A stretch of DNA of 64,000 nucleotides from Dactylorhiza incarnata (Eukaryota > Streptophyta > Magnoliopsida > Asparagales > Orchidaceae). Made by a program: the position numbers and the translations under genes. The stretch spans positions 3,534,001 to 3,598,000 of the forward strand of contig JAWHQI010000273.1 of the NCBI GenBank assembly GCA_033032865.1. Reading direction: 5' to 3'. The notes under the pieces were generated by a model. It ran no database searches and was not told the DNA's origin. It saw nothing but the letters and a program-made list of their open reading frames with translations. Shown here piece by piece: positions 54,061 to 64,000 of the stretch; position 1 is the stretch's first letter, and each line of letters starts with the position of its first letter.

Positions 54061-55859
54061 CGAAATAACGATCGTGGCAGTCAAATCTTTAAGCCTTTTG
54101 ATTAAATGGCTGGGAGATGCTCCAAAAACTATTAGGGTGTGAGCAGGGATGTTATCATCATTTTCATAATCTTTTCTCTCTCCATGTTTGAGAAAGAGGA
54201 AGGCAAAGGAGGAAGAAGTAGACACTTTCCTCCATTGATAGAGCTCCGAATCGCAAACCGATTTTAGATCCACTGAGAGCAGCCCGGTGTGGTTATTTCT
54301 ATCCGACTGAAATCTTGGACTCTCATGTCGCCAAAGAAACCGGCAAGGGTAATGATCCTTCCTCCTGGTCTTAAGACGTGCTTTAGTCTTTTCATCATCT
54401 TTTTATGATTGCATAAGGTTGTCTCTTTCACTAATTAGTGAAGTGTATGACTCCCTTTAGTACTTCGGAACTCCGGGTCGATTGTGTCCATCCCCGACAT
54501 TTATTGCATGTAGAAATCCGGTAGTCATACAGAATAAGGCATTTTGTGTGAAGCCTAATCGTGGCCGTTATCCCGGATCGGTGTTGCTGTATTATGACGT
54601 GCATTTAGGTTATGCCTAGAATGCATGTCTGAGAATGACTTAGTGAGATATATCATTATGAATGTGGTACATGGGGTTTTTGGTGTCTTTTTGAGAACCT
54701 AACAGAAGCCTCATAATTGGGTTGTGGTTGAATGCAAACCTTCACCATGAGTTTTGAAGTGGAGTTGTCTTATACCTCCTTCGTTGGTTATGTTTTCGAA
54801 GCCTATGTCCTCTTGTAAGGATTAGGTGTGTAGATCACTTTTTTAGTATCACTTATATGTGTTAAACCCTTATGGGTCGAGGCGAAGCCATACCCGCATC
54901 ACGCAATTGGATCTCAATGACTAGAGCACGGAGAAAGCAAGTCCGATCCCATTTCCATGCTGATCGTTAAGAGGTCTTAACCTCTTGTATGTCGTACGAT
55001 CATGGGAGAGGTCGTGGAAGGTGTATACCTAGACCGTCCAAAAGCACTTTTCCCACCTAAGGTTATATTACTTAGGGTGGTGTTGGTGCTCTTGAGAGAG
55101 TTCATTTGAAGAATGCATTGTGTGCTTGAAATGTGTGGTTGTGAGTACCAACATTTGTGCTTTGATGATTTGATGTTATGTTAGCCTCATGCGGTTGCTA
55201 AGGCGGTTGTGGGGATGCTCCAGGTGATCCCAACTAACATCATATGCATACCTAGGTTCCTCTTTCTTTTATGCTCAACCTAGAAGATTGATTGTGCGTG
55301 AAACCTCACCTTGTGTAGAGCAGTTGCACTTTCTTTATTTTAATATATGTTGCATGTACGACTTGCTTGCAGGTTAGCGGTGCCCTGCCCCTGAGTCGGC
55401 TTGAATGATCATGGGGTGTGATCGTAATGCGGTTTGTGGCCAGCTCATTGCTGACCCTCGTTTGCCTCTTATTTGTGGATGTTGCAGGTGTTGATGAGTC
55501 GAGCGGGAAGTAGCGGGCTGAAGCCCATTTGTTGAGTTGGCCCTTGAAGGCCAGCCTTTGTTTTACTGATTTCCTGTATTGCTGGCCAGCATGCCGATGT
55601 ATGTTTTTAAGTTAATTACATTATTGAATGTATGACTTTAAGGCCATAACTTAATTGTGAGATTCATGAGTAGGTGGACATCTAATATTGAAATTTTAAT
55701 GAAAGTTTTCACTTTATTTATAGGGTTTAGGGTTTGTTTATACTCTCGTGTTGTTCTTTTCAGTGTATCAACTTATTAACGTCTAGCTAGTGTGTTCAAT
55801 ATGGTGTGGGGTTCCTCCCGGACCTATTGTTGTATTGTTTGTACTGGTAGGGTGTTACA
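54061..55859 (+). repeat. Putative 5' LTR of element H (start uncertain)
   Basis: No coding frame. It ends GGTAGGGTGTTACA right before a primer-site-like sequence. I see no TGTAACA start, so the LTR may be truncated by the minisatellite. Confidence 0.55.
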
Positions 55860-55862
55860 ATT

Positions 55863-55874
55863 TAGTATCGGACT
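55863..55874 (+). other. Decayed primer binding site of element H
   Basis: TAGTATCGGACT against the usual TGGTATCAGAGC for initiator tRNA-Met; decayed but correctly placed. Confidence 0.6.
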
Positions 55875-56364
55875 TTAGGAGTCGATCTGTAGTTTCGATA
55901 ATTCAAGGCCAAATTCCTTTTAAGCGAGGAGTGCATGTGATGTGCGTTCAACTAAAAATGATAAAAAATAATAAGAATGTCCACTTAGGAATGAAAAACT
56001 TGCTTGTTTGCGGAACCTAACTATTCCATGATTGTTTGGTTATTATGTTTTCAGCCACTAAATTGTGTGTTACACGATTATAGGTGACTTAGAGTGGTGC
56101 GGTACAGTCTCAACCTCATAACACTACTGAAAGTAGTGTGTCCGCTGAGGTGCCAGCGACCACTCCTACTAAAATGATTAGATTAGTTGATGAACCTATC
56201 TTTGCGATGATCAATACTCAGCCAGGATGACTTGCACAACCTACAACTCATACTCCGGATGTGCCCCAGTGCTTGTTGCTTTAGTGGAACCTGCAGTGGA
56301 TCCTAGGGTGGAACATAGAGTTGATACTATAGCTGTGGGACGAGCTCGTGACCAACAACTGAAG

Positions 56365-57291
56365 TAATTAATTAGCTTCCATATTCTAACCTTCTCGGGG
56401 ACCAAATCCCCAACAGACCCAGAGGATTGGATGTCAAGGATAAATAGAACTTTAAAGGCGACAACAACCGAAGAAGCTATGATGGTCACCTTAGCCACTT
56501 CCCATTTGGGCAGAGAAACAGTGCTTTGGTATGAAGAGCTAGAAGTGCATAAGTTCGGTTGTAGACAGATTATTGATATCTCGATGACAAAATTCTCAGA
56601 ACTGTTGTTCCAGAGCTTGAACCCCTCTACCTAGCACATTCCGTTGCAAAACTATTTTCTATTGTTAACTCAGGGAGATCGCTCTGTAGATGACTACTTG
56701 CATGAGTTCACTATACTTGGTCTCCATGTGGGATTCTTTCTAGAGTATGAGGAGACAAAGACAAAAATGTTCTACGAAGGACTTCGTGATGAGTTGTGGC
56801 AGCTTCTAATAGGCCCAGTGACATTTGGCTTTCAAATTCTGGTACAAATTGCCAGATCTCAGGAAATGGATATGTAGAGGGTGCAGTGCACAAAAGGCCT
56901 CAATGCAAAGAGGTCAGAGTTTTAAGCGTCAACCTCTCAGTCAAAGCCTGAGTTCAGAAAGAACAAGAGGAAGTCTAGGTTCGTGGAACCAGCTCCCTCT
57001 AGTGTATTGGGAGCCACCACTGCACGGGGTCACATAATGTGTTTCACTTGCAGAAAGGTGGGACACAAAGCCCGAGCGTGTCAAAGTGTCCCCCCAAAGG
57101 CAGAAAACCAAGCAGTGGGCTATGCTCATACTGTAGGTTCAACTTATGTGGAGAAAGGCAAAGCTGCGAAGTCTTCTGCTTCCCAGCATCCTCCGACCCA
57201 ACCGAGAGTCTACTTTCATAGCCAACATGAAGAAATCCGACAAAATGATGTCATCACATGTATGAATTATAATTTAGCTTTTACAACTTAA
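56365..57291 (+). pseudogene. gag of element H
   Basis: Gag core: FSGTKSPTDPEDWMSRINR, then after TAG 56632-56634 LTQGDRSVDDYLHEFTILG, TKMFYEGLRDELWQLL, all typical of chromovirus gag. Stops at 56875-56877 and 56923-56925 precede a CCHC zinc knuckle (CFTCRKVGHKARAC, about 57040-57081). One frame is kept through the stops, so loss was by point mutation. Confidence 0.86.
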
Positions 57292-57359
57292 CGTGCTTTA
57301 TACATCAGGTGCGACTGTACGTTTGTTTGTGTGTGCAAATAGGCTTTTTCCTAATTTTG

Positions 57360-57955
57360 AACAATCTGTCGAGAGCTCTTTTTGATACTAGTGCAACACA
57401 CTCCTTCTTGTCTAAGGACTTTGTGGTGCGAATCGGTGTGTCATATACCTTATTAAATGATTGATTTGGGGTAGTCCTTCCCAATGGGTCTCGAATGTGG
57501 GCAGATGGGAGGAGCTGTGTAAAAGTGCGGATTGGGTGCCAAGATTTTGACTTGGAAGGGTCTTTACTCCCACTAGCTGAATTTGACGTAATCTTTGGCA
57601 TGGACTGACTCTCAAAGAAACGAGGATGCACAGATTGCAATCTGAAGGAGATTACTCTAGGAAAGAACACTAGGGATGAGACCACATTTGCTGGTATGAG
57701 AGGGGCAAGCAGGACACTGATGTCTGCTCTCCAAGTGGTTAAGGCGGTGAGAAAATGCGCGGGGTTATTCTTCACTTTGTTGGAGGCTTCAGATGCTAAG
57801 CCCAGTTTAAGTTATGTCCTTGTAGTAGCGGAAAATGCTGACATGTTTCCAAACAAACTCCATGGAGCCCCGCCTCAACGATAGATTGATTTCTTTATTG
57901 AGTTAGTGTCAGGTGCCAAATATGTGTGATGCTGACCATATCGAATAGCGCCATA
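57360..57955 (+). pseudogene. Protease region of element H
   Basis: RALFDTSATHSFLSKDF is the aspartic protease active site (57372-57420) with Ser for the Gly of DTG. AEFDVIFGMD follows as the second conserved strand, with in-frame stops between and after. The remainder up to RT has several stops. Confidence 0.82.
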
Positions 57956-58780
57956 GGAATTGGCAGAGCTAAAAGTTAAGTTGGAGGAACTGCTAGAGCA
58001 AGGCTATGTATGTCCAAGTTCATCACCTTGGAGTTCACCAACCATCTTTGTGTAAAAGAATGATGGGAGCTCTGCAGCTATGCATTGATTATCGAGAACT
58101 AAATAAGCTGACAAAGAAGAACCGTTATCCGATTCCGAGAATCGAAGACTTGTTCGACCAACTGGTTGGGTCGATGGTGTATTCTAAACAAGATTTGAGG
58201 TCCGGTTATTATCAGTTAATGATAAGGGAATGTGACATTCCAAACATGGTGTTCAGTACCCACTTTGGGCACTACGAGTTGACGGTCATGTGGTTCGGTC
58301 TCTACAATGCACCATCGGTATTTTTGGACGTGATGAATAGAACGTTCTGATATTATTTAGACTGATTTTTTATCGTCTTTATCGACGACATATTGGAATA
58401 CTCTCACTCTGAAGTGTAGCTTGCAGAGCATATACATGCAAATTTGAGCACATTAAGGAGGAGTCAGGTATATGCCAAGTTCTCCAAATGCGAGTTTTGG
58501 CTATCTTTAGTGGCGTTCCTTGGTCATGATGTTAGTGGTGAAGGAATCGCGGTCGATTTGTCGAAGATAGTGTCAATCCGAGAGTGGCATGTGCTAAAGA
58601 ATATGGCGGAAGTTCGATGTTTCTTAGGACATGCTAGCTACTATAGGCTCTTATGGAGAACATTTCGAGGATTGCACTTCCTCTCACTAAGTTGACTAGG
58701 AAAGATTAGAAGTTTGCGTGATTGTTAGACTGTGCACGAGCTTTTGAGGAACTGAAGAGCCATCTGACCAAGATGCCCAT
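57956..58780 (+). pseudogene. Reverse transcriptase of element H
   Basis: Entry [15 protein letters not shown], then [45 protein letters not shown], catalytic box VFIDDILEYS (about 58375-58400) and connection AKFSKCEFWLSLVAFLGHDVS. A shift near 58050 and stops around the catalytic box inactivate it. The RNase H start (ARAFEELKSHLTKMP) is cut by element I. Confidence 0.87.
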
Positions 58781-59305
58781 TGATGAGTAGGATTTATGCA
58801 TATTTTAATTATAGTATTTAGGTTAATTTCAATATAAAAATGTAAATATTATTTATATTTTAGTTAAAAATCACTTCTTTTATAATTTCTGTTCTAAATA
58901 TAGTTGTATTTCCATTTTGCAGTTTTTTCTGGAGTTTTTATCAAATTTGCATTGCACGCCCCCAGTCACGCCCGTGACCAAGAGCGTGTAACCTAAATCC
59001 CAGTCCAGAGTTGATCCCGTGCAGTTTGAGCTAGTCCACAGCAAGTCACGCTCTGGGTCACGCCCGTGACCCAATGGTCACGCCCATGATCAATGGCGTG
59101 TAATTTTAAAGGTCATTTTCAAGCTTTCCACTTGGACATGTCAACCACCTAATCCAATGTTGCCGCACAAGTCATGCCCGTGACCCAAATGTCACGCTCG
59201 TGACATCCGCGTGATCATTGCTCCCCGCTGCGCCGTCACGTAATACCCATGCTGCATTTAGAGAACACGCCTAGATTACACGTATATGACCCACATTACA
59301 CGGGT
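58781..59305 (+). repeat. Truncated 5' LTR of element I
   Basis: Matches 60566-61090 of the 3' LTR up to cccacattacacg; beyond that the sequences differ. Contains GTCACGCCCGTGAC-type motifs. Confidence 0.85.
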
Positions 59306-60565
59306 GTCTATGGGGGTGTATTTCCCTTTCTTTTAAAGTATAAAATCGTAGAAAATTTCCCCAAAAAAATTTAAATTCCCAAAATTCCAAATAAATTTTA
59401 TTTGTCCAAGAATTAACAAAAAATGTAGGCTTATTAGTTAATGTTTAGCATTTTTATTATTTATTTCTTATCAAAAATAAAAGATAATATCAAAAATCCA
59501 AAAAAATATTATATCAAAAATTTCAAAAAATTGAAGAAAACTTAGAAAAATCCCAAATATATAATAAGCCCTTACTTTGGTTTTTGTTATCTTCAAAATC
59601 ATTATTTTTTGTGAATTTATTTATAAGCATTTATTTTTTTTGTTTTTAATTTGCTAATCTTTTATTTTATCATGGTTTGCTAAATCTATTTTTGTTTAGG
59701 TGATTTTGTTTTAAGAAATATTTAATGATTTTAATTTTATTAGAGAAATTTATTTAGCACTTCTTCTCTTATATTTTAAATAGTTTCAATTATGTAGTAA
59801 TTTTGCTTAACACCTTTAAAATTTAATTATTTCTACCTCATGCTTTTTGAATATTAGGAAAGTTTAATTTACTATAGTTGCTCTCAAAATATTTTATTTT
59901 AATCTAATTTTGGTTTTAGCCCTTTACCTCTAGCCTTTACCCAATCCAAAAAAAAGAGATTATTAATTGATCATATGTCATGAGAATGAGAGGATAAAAT
60001 TCATCATTCCCTAAACATAGGCACCATTTTCTATGTATGAAGAGTAGCAAGAAAAGATTATACGACATGGAAAATGCATGAGAGGATAAAATTCATCATT
60101 TTCCTAAACATATACAAATAGAAAAAAATTGTGTCGGGTGAAAGGGTAAAATTCATCACCTCCAATAAAAAAAACAATCTCTTCATTTTTATCCAAACCC
60201 CTTTTAGCCAATTCAATTGTTTTTAGTTTAAAATTAAAATATTAAGAGAGCATAAGTAGTAGATTGTATTTTTTCCTTTAGTTTATTTCAAAGTTATGGT
60301 ATTTATAAGTTTAAATCTAATTTTGTTTACAAATTAATCAATCTTGTTTACTAGTTATTACTTTTGAGAATTCTTGGCTAAATATTTTTCACTTATTTTT
60401 CTAATTTCATAATTTAGGACGTAATTCGTTAATCCCAAAATTTTCATTTTAGCTAACTTGTGATTCAATAAATGTTTAGTTTTAATTAATATTTTGATTA
60501 AATGTCTTATAAATATTTCTCATACTTTTGCTCTGGAATAGCAAAAGCTTAAGTATGGGGGTATT
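59306..60565 (+). other. Non-coding 3' interior of element I
   Basis: A/T-rich, no gene. Contains a short direct repeat gagaggataaaattcatcat (59988, 60080, variant 60143) and ends in the polypurine tract aagtatgggggtattt. Confidence 0.75.
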
Positions 60566-62249
60566 TGATGAGTAGGATTTATGTGTATTTTAATTATAGT
60601 ATTTAGGTTAATTTCAATATAAAATTGTAAATATTATTTATATTTTAGTTAAAAATCACTTCTGTTATAATTTATGTTCTAAATATAGTTGTATTTCTAT
60701 TTTGCAGATTTTTTTGGAGTTTTTGTCAAATTAGCACTATAGACCCCCACTCACGCCCATGAACAAGGCCGTGTAACCTGAATCCCAGTTTAGAGTTGAT
60801 CCTGTGCAGTTTGAGCTAGTCCACGACAAGTCACGCCCTGAGTCACGCCCGTGACCCAAAGGTCACGTCGTGACCAAGGGCGTGTAATTTTAAAGGTCCA
60901 TTTCAAGCTTTCCACGTGGACATGTCAGCCACCGAATCCAATGTTGCCGCACAAGTCATGCCCGTGACCCAAATGTCACGCCAATGACTTCCCGTTTGAT
61001 CATTACTCCCCGCTACGCCGTCCCACAAGACCCACACTGCATTCTGAGAACACGCCCAGATTACACGCAGTGACCCACATTACACGAGCGTGTAATGTCC
61101 TTCTTTCACCGCGCCATCACGCAAGACCCACACCGATGTCCCAGATGTGCAGATCAGTACTTACATGCCCCCTAGTCACGCCCGTGACTGGGGCGTGTAA
61201 CTTGGAAATTTTTCCTATAAATTCAGAGGCTCCATTCTAGCAATTATCTCTTCTTGCCCCTGCCCATTAGGGCTATTCTTGTATAGTTTTTCATTATTTT
61301 CATGTTTTTGGTTTAGTTTTTATTTTAAGTAATTGCCTTTCTTAAGCTTAGTTTTTCTTCTTGTAATATTATTTCATGCAAGTTAGCTTAGCTTTAATTC
61401 CATGCAATTTAATGTAGATTTTATTTTATGTAACCTCTTTTTATGGTAATGAAATTTTTAGCTCTTTTCATTTATGCCAAATCTCCTCTTTCCTTCATAT
61501 CTCTCTTTTTTAATTTTTCCTTTAGTAAATATTTAGTTGGTTTGATTTTTACAAGATTTGTAATGATTTTATCTTTTCCTTATTATCATTTCTCCTCTCC
61601 TTCGATTTATTCTCGAAAAAATAATGATATCGAGTTCATATGCCGGTTATGAATTTTGGTATTTGTTTTCATATTCTAGTTAGCTGAGAGGCTCGTGCAG
61701 ATGAATCGATCGCTCGAGAATAAAAAGAGTTGCACACACCCTCGAGAGAGGATGACGTAAATCTTCCAAATAGGAGTCAAATCTTATAGTGGGATTCACC
61801 TCATTAATGCGAGTATTAGGCGTTTCGGTTATAGAACGAGAGTTCGGCTGATCAACTTAATCTCAGGTGGGCGTATTCCTCGAGGGAGGTGCGTTCATAA
61901 GCTAGGAATCTCCGTGGTCAAGGAATATATTTGAATGATAATATTTATCTTTTATTTTCATTTCAAAGCGATTTTTAATCAAGTTTTGTTTTCTTTATTT
62001 ATTTTTCTTCTCATTTGTTTAGCTTTAATTATTCCTCTTTCTCCGCTCTTTCCGATAAAATAATAGTTTGCTTTCTCGAAGTAGAAGTACTCGACAGACC
62101 CGTGTTTAATACGACCTTGATATTTTTCTTAAGTATCCTATACTATAAACGATATGGTATGCTTGCCTTCATCGTATATAGAATTGGAGAACATCAACAA
62201 CAAATCGCTCAAAATTCATAATTCCCCAAATTAACTAATTTTCATATCA
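60566..62249 (+). repeat. 3' LTR of element I
   Basis: TGATGAGTAGG to CATATCA, 1684 bp; TATAAATTC at 61216-61224. Its U5 half resembles the E LTR (gaacgagagttcggctgatc, cctcgagggagg). Confidence 0.9.
61216..61224 (+). promoter_or_regulatory. TATA box of the I 3' LTR
   Basis: TATAAATTC just downstream of the last GTCACGCCCGTGAC motif. Confidence 0.6.
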
Positions 62250-62254
62250 CCCAT

Positions 62255-62660
62255 CTTATGTTTGCCAAGTGGTATGAAAGGGTACGATATATAGAGTGAC
62301 GCCTCAGGGAGAGGCATGGGTTGCGCCCTAGTCTAATTCGGAAATGTGATTGCTTATGGCTCCTGTCAGTTGAAGCTTCATGAGAGGAACAACCCTGTCT
62401 ATGAGTTGGAGTTAGCAGTCGTGGTATTCGCTATTAAGCTATGACAATACTATTTATATGCCGTAAAGATTGAAATCTTTATGGACCACAAGAGCCTAAA
62501 GTACCTAATAAATCAGAAGGAGTTGAATATGCGACAAAGGAGGTGGATGGAGTTCCTTGTGGACTACACCTTCAATATTCGTTACACTCCTAGAAAGGGA
62601 ATTGTTGTTGCAGACGCGTTGAGTCAGTGGCTCCAGCACAAGCAAATTAGATTTTGATGG
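62255..62660 (+). pseudogene. RNase H of element H
   Basis: Continues H after I. SDASGRGMGCALV (first catalytic Asp present), IAYGSCQLKLHERNNPVYELELAVV (Glu present), [35 protein letters not shown]. Two in-frame stops at least. Confidence 0.87.
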
Positions 62661-63312
62661 ATAATGAGAGTCTGATCTGTGATCTAGAATCCTTGGGGAT
62701 CTCTTGTGTTGATAGGAGATCGTCTACTTCCGCATGCTTGAACTGTATGGTAGTTCAATATGACCTTGCTGACCGAGTTCGATAAGCTTTGGAACTAGAT
62801 GAAAGCATGAAGCGCTATAAAGCGGAGACTGTGGATGGGTCTAATGCTGAATTTTCCTTCGAGGATGGTCTTTTCTGGATGAATTCTAGACTGTGCATCC
62901 CAAAAGTTGCCAAATTATGTGAAGAATTGATATACGAGGCTCACTTTTCCAAGTACTCGCTCCTCCCGGGGAGCACAAAGATGTACATTGACATGAAGAA
63001 ACTCTTTTGGTGGTCGGGTATGAAGAAAGACATTGCTCTCTACGAGGCCAAGTGTCATACTTGTGCGTTGGTGAAGGATGAATGTCAAAGACCTGGTGGA
63101 TTTCGAAAGTCTTTGCCAATTTTGGAATTGAAGTTCGACGATATTTCAATGGATTTTGTGCACGGATAACCGAGATCACATCATGGAAACGAAGCCATTT
63201 GGGTGATCGTAGATCGTTTGATGAAAATATTGCACTTCATTCCAAACCAGTAGGATGATTCCATGACAAATCTAGCCAAGCTATATGTTTACAATATTTT
63301 ATAATTGCACAC
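62661..63312 (+). pseudogene. Integrase of element H, truncated by D3
   Basis: Zinc-binding domain YEAHFSKYSLLPGSTKMY (Leu where the second His of HPG is usual) to CHTCALVKDE, then the core start FDDISMDFVHG with its first Asp, a stop at 63167-63169, and NLAKLYVYNI. D3 cuts it before the second Asp. Confidence 0.86.
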
Positions 63313-64000
63313 AGTTGGAACATGGTCTTTCGCATCTCCTAGGTTTGAGAATAACAAATCCTATGTGTTTTTGATCTAGTGTGTTTAAGTGTGCAGGAAA
63401 AAAAAGTCCACATGACTCAAGGATGGTTGTCCCCAAAATTGAGGACAGAATTCCAACATGGCCACTAGAGCCGGCGGGTAGCGATAGCGCCCGGTGCTAG
63501 CGATGATTAACGCAATTCCGACGGCTTATATAGAAGGAGCTAGCACCCGGCGGTAGCTACTAGCGCTGGCGGTAGCATGGCGCACAAGAGGCATAGAGCA
63601 AAATGTTGCCGCGGACTGAAGATCCTGCCGCGCAAAACATTACTTAATCCGGGCTAGTGCCGGTGGTAGCGCTGAGGCTATAAAATGGACACTTTGGCTT
63701 CTTCTTTATCATCCTCTAGAGATCCCAAATTCCAAAGCCTCGTGCCACAGCATAGAGAGGATAGTTCGGAGAGATACTCCCACAAACCCACAAAGCCATA
63801 AGGAGATCCGTGGAGAAGATTTCAACACGCGTCATCATCATGACGAAAGACCGCATCGACTACGATCATACTCTGCGGGCCTTCATCCACTTCTCCAAGA
63901 GATCCATATAGGGAGTTTTTATTATTGCTGTCTTCTATTTTATTTCTCTTTTTCTTTGTAAACGGTAGTGAAATCGCTTCGTGTTGGCGACTAGGTCTGG
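63313..64000 (+). repeat. LTR of copia element D3, partial
   Basis: AGTTGGAACATGG at 63313 matches the D2 LTR start with a mutated first base. TTTGAGAATAACAAATCC, palindromes of the TAGCGCTGGCGGTAGC type (63475-63670), TATAAAATG (63679-63687) and TTGGCGACTAGGTCTGG at the window edge confirm the family. Whether it is a 5' or solo LTR cannot be told. Confidence 0.85.
63679..63687 (+). promoter_or_regulatory. TATA box of the D3 LTR
   Basis: TATAAAATG directly downstream of the palindromes, as in D2. Confidence 0.6.

Larger units (their letters stand above)
58781..62249 (+). mobile_element. Deleted Athila-like element I
   Basis: TGATGAGTAGG at both 58781 and 60566, perfect CCCAT duplications (58776-58780, 62250-62254). 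The 5' LTR is only about 525 bp and joins directly to the 3' interior, so the rest of the 5' LTR, primer site and all genes are missing. The complete 3' LTR is 60566-62249. LTR motifs relate it to element E. Confidence 0.9.
54061..63312 (+). mobile_element. Chromovirus-like element H, decayed, plus strand
   Basis: LTR-like region ending GTGTTACA (55859), a decayed initiator-tRNA-Met primer site, then gag with CCHC knuckle, protease, RT, RNase H and integrase in the Ty3/gypsy order. Numerous stops and shifts. Element I splits RNase H at 58780/62255, and D3 truncates integrase at 63312. The 3' LTR is outside the window. A Tekay/Reina-type affinity is inferred from gag and RT motifs. Confidence 0.85.

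Overview
This window is repeat-rich nuclear DNA of a flowering plant. I find no host gene. Almost everything is LTR retrotransposon sequence: Athila-type and Tat/Retand-type Ty3/gypsy elements with tRNA-Asp primer sites or a dual RNase H, chromovirus-like elements with initiator-tRNA-Met primer sites, and a SIRE-like Ty1/copia family. Five insertions were delimited by matching LTR ends and target site duplications (TSDs): C (GCTTA), A (CCCAG), F (CCACT), G (GATGG) and I (CCCAT). A sixth, B, has a TSD with one mismatch (CGCGC/CGTGC).

Layout. 1-32339 is the 3' part of a SIRE-like copia element (D1, LTR 30646-32339). It is split by a Tat/Retand element (C, 560-30044), which is itself split by a gag-only Athila-like element (A, 1953-8627) and a fuller Athila-like element (B, 16418-25991). 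D1 sits in the gag of a minus-strand Athila element (E, LTR 33317-35737). 36028-46445 is a minus-strand LTR, apparently solo (G, about 4.56 kb), split by a minus-strand chromovirus derivative (F, 36442-42294). 46446-51393 is the 3' part of a second copia copy (D2). 51394-54060 is a 12-bp minisatellite. 54061-63312 is a decayed plus-strand chromovirus (H), cut by a deleted Athila-like element (I, 58781-62249) and by a third copia LTR (D3, from 63313). The nesting reads D2 > E > D1 > C > A and B; D2 > G > F; H > I and D3.

The most unusual content is antisense genes carried inside retrotransposons. C carries two minus-strand genes downstream of pol. Each has a TATA box and GT-AG introns whose removal keeps the reading frame; one was later cut in two by B. 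D2 carries a third minus-strand gene with a TATA box and a leader intron, cut by G and E; removing G rejoins its reading frame. A second theme is that each LTR family carries its own cluster of short GC-rich palindromes, and a TTCGACGAA motif is amplified in LTRs of three unrelated families. Coding regions of every element carry stops or frameshifts, so most copies look inactive. Percent divergence and insertion ages were not computed.
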